Origin: an uncultured Sphingobium sp.
GTDB lineage: Bacteria; Pseudomonadota; Alphaproteobacteria; Sphingomonadales; Sphingomonadaceae
DNA length: 7,340 nt
Assembly: GCA_913773715.1 (NCBI GenBank)
Contig: CAJYHD010000218.1
Coordinates: 1-7,340, forward strand
Reading direction: 5' to 3'
The notes beneath the pieces were generated by a model. The model was not told where the DNA came from. It was given only the letters and a program-made list of their open reading frames with translations, and ran no database searches. Below, piece by piece: positions 5,499-7,340 of the stretch (position 1 is its first letter; every line of letters begins with the position of its first letter). The position numbers were made by a program, and so were the translations under genes.

Positions 5499-6446
5499 TC
5501 AGTCCGTCGCGATGTCGAACGCCGGTGCGCTCGCTGGGGCGGCGGCGTTGTTGGACGCGATGGCACCCTCGATTACGGCAACGACGTCGGCCGGGGCCAG
5601 CGGCTCATCAAAACGGGTTGCGGCTTTCCGCTTGGCTGGTCTCGCCTTGGCGCGATGGAGGATGACGTCGAGCGGACCGAGTCTGCTGCCGAGCGACCGT
5701 GCCAGTTCGGACTGTGCGGCTTGGCCATGGCCGGTGACGGAGGCAATGTCGGTCCGCGCCAGCGCGGCGGCGGCCGCACGCCTGTCGGTTTCATTCATCA
5801 CGACAGCGCGCTTTTTCGCGCCAGTGGTACGCATCGCCGCCACTTCATCGACCATGTCCGAGATCGATGGGGGCTCCATCGCGTCGATCGATAGCTGATG
5901 CGCGATGACTACGCCTTCGGGGAGCATGATGGCGGCGAGCAGGGTGGGCATGGTTTCGGCCGGCTGGTCAGAAATTGGAATCTGGAACCACATCCGTCCG
6001 ATCACGATGCGTGGCGGGCCCGATGCTGGTGCCGCCGTCCGAGCCTTGCGCACGTAAGTGTAGACGGTCGGCCGCGACGGTGGGGCGACGTTCTCGTCCA
6101 CACAGCGGGCTTCGATGATCGACGCAATCGAAGAGACCGATGCGTCCGCAGCCGCCTGCGCGATGACGCCGTTGGCGATCTCGATCGCGCGCTTCGCGAT
6201 GCCATAGTCGCGTTTCGGTTTGGTTTTGCGACGACCGACGATGATCAGGTTGGGGTCGCGGTGGTCACGCCAGACCGCCGCGAGGCGCTGCAGCTGCCAG
6301 CGGCTGAGACCGATCTCCTCTCCGAAACTGACGGCGTCGGCGGTCGTCGGGTCCGGCAGTGCTAGATAGCGTTCGAGCACTGCTATGCGCCGCCGCGCTT
6401 CGGGCACGCGCAGTGGATCGATGCCCGAGAAGTCGGGTTCGCTCAT
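5499..6446 (-). CDS. Second degenerate integrase-fold protein, paralogue of the 362-aa protein (315 aa)
   Basis: The ATG at 6446 follows GAGGAAA about 6-8 bases upstream. Residues 15-60 (ARRRIAVLERY, SFGEEIGLSRWQLQRLAAVW) match the HTH of the 362-aa protein, and 79-136 match its second helical segment. RIVIGRMWFQIPISDQPAE then TMPTLLAAIMLPEGVVIAHQ (146-184) match its strands around D176, but the Asp is replaced (GRMW). D221 in NETDRR matches D252, and QSELARSLGSRLG (245-257) matches SRRFGKYFRTVVG. The C-terminal helix PADVVAVIEGAIASNN also aligns with TLEEAGETLRLAVEQYN. The first catalytic Asp is therefore missing, so a complete active site is unlikely. An Ala/Pro-rich tail ends the protein. 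It converges on the 338-aa gene with a 28-bp gap. Its function is probably DNA binding or regulation of the element. Confidence 0.78.
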   Translation of the reverse strand: MSEPDFSGIDPLRVPEARRRIAVLERYLALPDPTTADAVSFGEEIGLSRWQLQRLAAVWRDHRDPNLIIVGRRKTKPKRDYGIAKRAIEIANGVIAQAAADASVSSIASIIEARCVDENVAPPSRPTVYTYVRKARTAAPASGPPRIVIGRMWFQIPISDQPAETMPTLLAAIMLPEGVVIAHQLSIDAMEPPSISDMVDEVAAMRTTGAKKRAVVMNETDRRAAAAALARTDIASVTGHGQAAQSELARSLGSRLGPLDVILHRAKARPAKRKAATRFDEPLAPADVVAVIEGAIASNNAAAPASAPAFDIATD

Positions 6447-6473
6447 GAGATTTTCCTCTCTAGGGTGGGATCT

Positions 6474-6543
6474 GCAGGCCTGCGGGACAGGCGGGGTTCG
6501 CGCGCGCCTGCGGAGCGCGCGGAATCAGACGCTCCCGCCTGCG
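6474..6543. repeat. GCCTGCG repeat cluster with palindromes in the gap upstream of the 315-aa gene
   Basis: GCCTGCG occurs in direct orientation at 6478-6484, 6506-6512 and 6537-6543 (spacings 28 and 31 bp). The first copy sits in a perfect 10-bp palindrome, GCAGGCCTGC (6474-6483). CAGGCGGG (6488-6495) and CCCGCCTG (6534-6541) form an 8-bp inverted repeat that encloses a 7-bp hairpin (CGCGCGC 6499-6505 / GCGCGCG 6515-6521). The cluster sits 28-97 bases upstream of the ATG at 6446. It may be an operator, a transposase-binding array or a terminator-like fold. The remainder of 6447-6659 holds the palindrome at 6579-6588 and no gene. Confidence 0.42.
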
Positions 6544-6578
6544 CGCGTGCGTAGGCAACAGGATTTGGTTGCTCTCGA

Positions 6579-6588
6579 CGTGATCACG
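6579..6588. promoter_or_regulatory. Perfect palindrome CGTGATCACG, possible operator
   Basis: CGTGATCACG is a perfect 10-bp palindrome in the intergenic region between the divergently oriented 315-aa (minus) and 129-aa (plus) genes. Its position would suit a dimeric regulator controlling either gene. No matching copy was seen elsewhere in the gap, so support is limited. Confidence 0.25.
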
Positions 6589-6659
6589 GTGTCATTCGAG
6601 ACGCACGGGCGCGATCATGGTCATAGCAGGGTGTCGCCAGGATCGATGAGGGTTGCAGC

Positions 6660-7049
6660 ATGTCAGGGTTCGACGTCTCGATCACCCGGCGCCTAGACGG
6701 CGCTCATGTCGTCGTCCTTTTGGATGACGGCGTTCTCGAGGTTTTCCACGGGCTCGATCTTGAGATCGAGGAAGGTCGTGAAGAGGCGTTACCCGACGAC
6801 GATGACGGGGCACGGGCTTCCCAACTGCGCTATTACTGTACGATTCGTCCCCGCGCGACGCCTGAGCCTGACGTTTGGATTGGGTCCGACGCGACGGTCA
6901 CGATAATCGGCTCGGCTCCGAACGATACGACAGTCACAATAGCAGGTAGGGGAATGTATGATCGGATTGGTGACGGATCATTTCAGATCGAATTCGAATT
7001 GCCGCCCGCGATGACGATGTTGACCACCTCGCGGTCGCCTAACTTCTAG
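6660..7049 (+). CDS. Hypothetical acidic protein (129 aa)
   Basis: The ATG at 6660 has GAGGG at 6648-6652, 7 bases upstream. The product begins with a beta-rich stretch (FDVSITRRLDGAHVVVLLDD, then GVLEVFHGLDLEIEEG). An acidic linker (EEALPDDDDGA, 42-52) and another beta-rich part follow (DVWIGSDATVTIIGSAPNDT, TVTIAGRGMYD). No signal peptide, membrane helix or known motif is visible, and no family is recognised. Codon use is less GC-biased than in the neighbours, with ATA and TTA codons, which suggests recent acquisition. It is divergent from the 315-aa gene and converges on the broken gene at the right edge. The start is supported, but expression is unproven. Confidence 0.52.
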   Translation: MSGFDVSITRRLDGAHVVVLLDDGVLEVFHGLDLEIEEGREEALPDDDDGARASQLRYYCTIRPRATPEPDVWIGSDATVTIIGSAPNDTTVTIAGRGMYDRIGDGSFQIEFELPPAMTMLTTSRSPNF

Positions 7050-7069
7050 CGATGGTCACCGGAATGCCT

Positions 7070-7340
7070 TCATATGTACTTGCGGTAGTCGGTGCTCTCG
7101 ATCTGGCCTTCCTTCATGTACTTCAGCACCTCACCCACCGCGCGCGCTGCCCGGATGGGGATGGGCAGGCGCGACCCAGTTGGCGAGGTTGCTGCTGATC
7201 CCCGCCATCAACTCACACTTGCGGCAGTTCGACACACCAATGGGCGAGCACATCGCGAACTTGTCCTCGTGGATAGTAGGCCCCGGCATGTACGAGGTCG
7301 CGTCGGATGGCAGGCAGTCGCTTCTCGATGTCACCCTGAA
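7070..7340 (-). pseudogene. 3' end of an unidentified gene, apparently broken by two frameshifts
   Basis: Protein-like sequence with GC-rich third positions runs leftward from the window edge but changes frame twice. The segments read GDIEKRLP; then SDATSYMPGPTIHEDKFAMC...[18 protein letters not shown]; then [20 protein letters not shown]...ESTDYRKYI and TGA at 7070-7072. The shifts lie near 7308-7318 and 7165-7178, the latter beside TGGG on the minus strand. Each is repaired by removing one base. Cysteines in a C-x8-C-x2-C pattern suggest a metal site. I do not recognise the family. It may be a true pseudogene, flanking DNA damaged around insertion of the element, or an assembly error. Its 5' part is outside the window. 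Confidence 0.5.

Noticed and set aside
4775..5566. 263-codon minus-strand frame opposite the 338-aa gene
   Set aside because: It crosses the convergent junction and overlaps two better supported genes.
7050..7080. Transposon end (TGT...ACA type) near the edge of the broken gene
   Set aside because: No convincing terminal repeat or target duplication can be shown without the opposite end of the element.

Overview
The window is GC-rich, with strongly GC-biased third codon positions. Its codon use and its short GTGA-overlapping genes suit an alphaproteobacterium, possibly a sphingomonad; this is inference, and no host marker is present. The content is that of a mobile element of the Tn7 / Tn5053 (TnsA-TnsB / TniA) superfamily, not core chromosome.

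Region 1 (1-3284, minus strand) is a compact leftward operon. From a promoter near 3256-3284 it reads: a 57-aa protein, a 162-aa protein, a TnsA-like nuclease (286 aa), a 69-aa protein, a 90-aa protein whose last 40 residues resemble the first beta-strands of a TnsB catalytic core, a leader with three hairpins, and a TnsB/TniA-type DDE transposase. The tnsB gene runs off the left edge after 333 codons, just past its first catalytic Asp. TnsC/TniB and TnsD/TniQ equivalents would be expected further left and cannot be seen.

Region 2 (3362-6446) is an accessory module. A 362-aa plus-strand protein (two helical DNA-binding-like segments, then a degraded RNase H / integrase-like core) is followed in the same frame, after one amber codon, by a 338-aa protein with DUF2971-like motifs. 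A minus-strand gene converges on them. It encodes a 315-aa protein that I align end to end with the 362-aa one, so the two are paralogues, each lacking part of the DDE triad.

Region 3 (6447-7340) holds a 213-bp repeat-rich gap with three GCCTGCG copies and two palindromes, a 129-aa orphan gene, and at the right edge a frameshifted minus-strand gene tail that may be flanking DNA or older cargo.

The main biological idea is that TnsA and TnsB would do the cutting and joining, while up to three additional proteins share parts of the integrase fold without a complete active site. These may be DNA-binding, targeting or regulatory subunits of an unusual heteromeric transposase. All homology statements come from reading the translated sequences by eye; no search was run.
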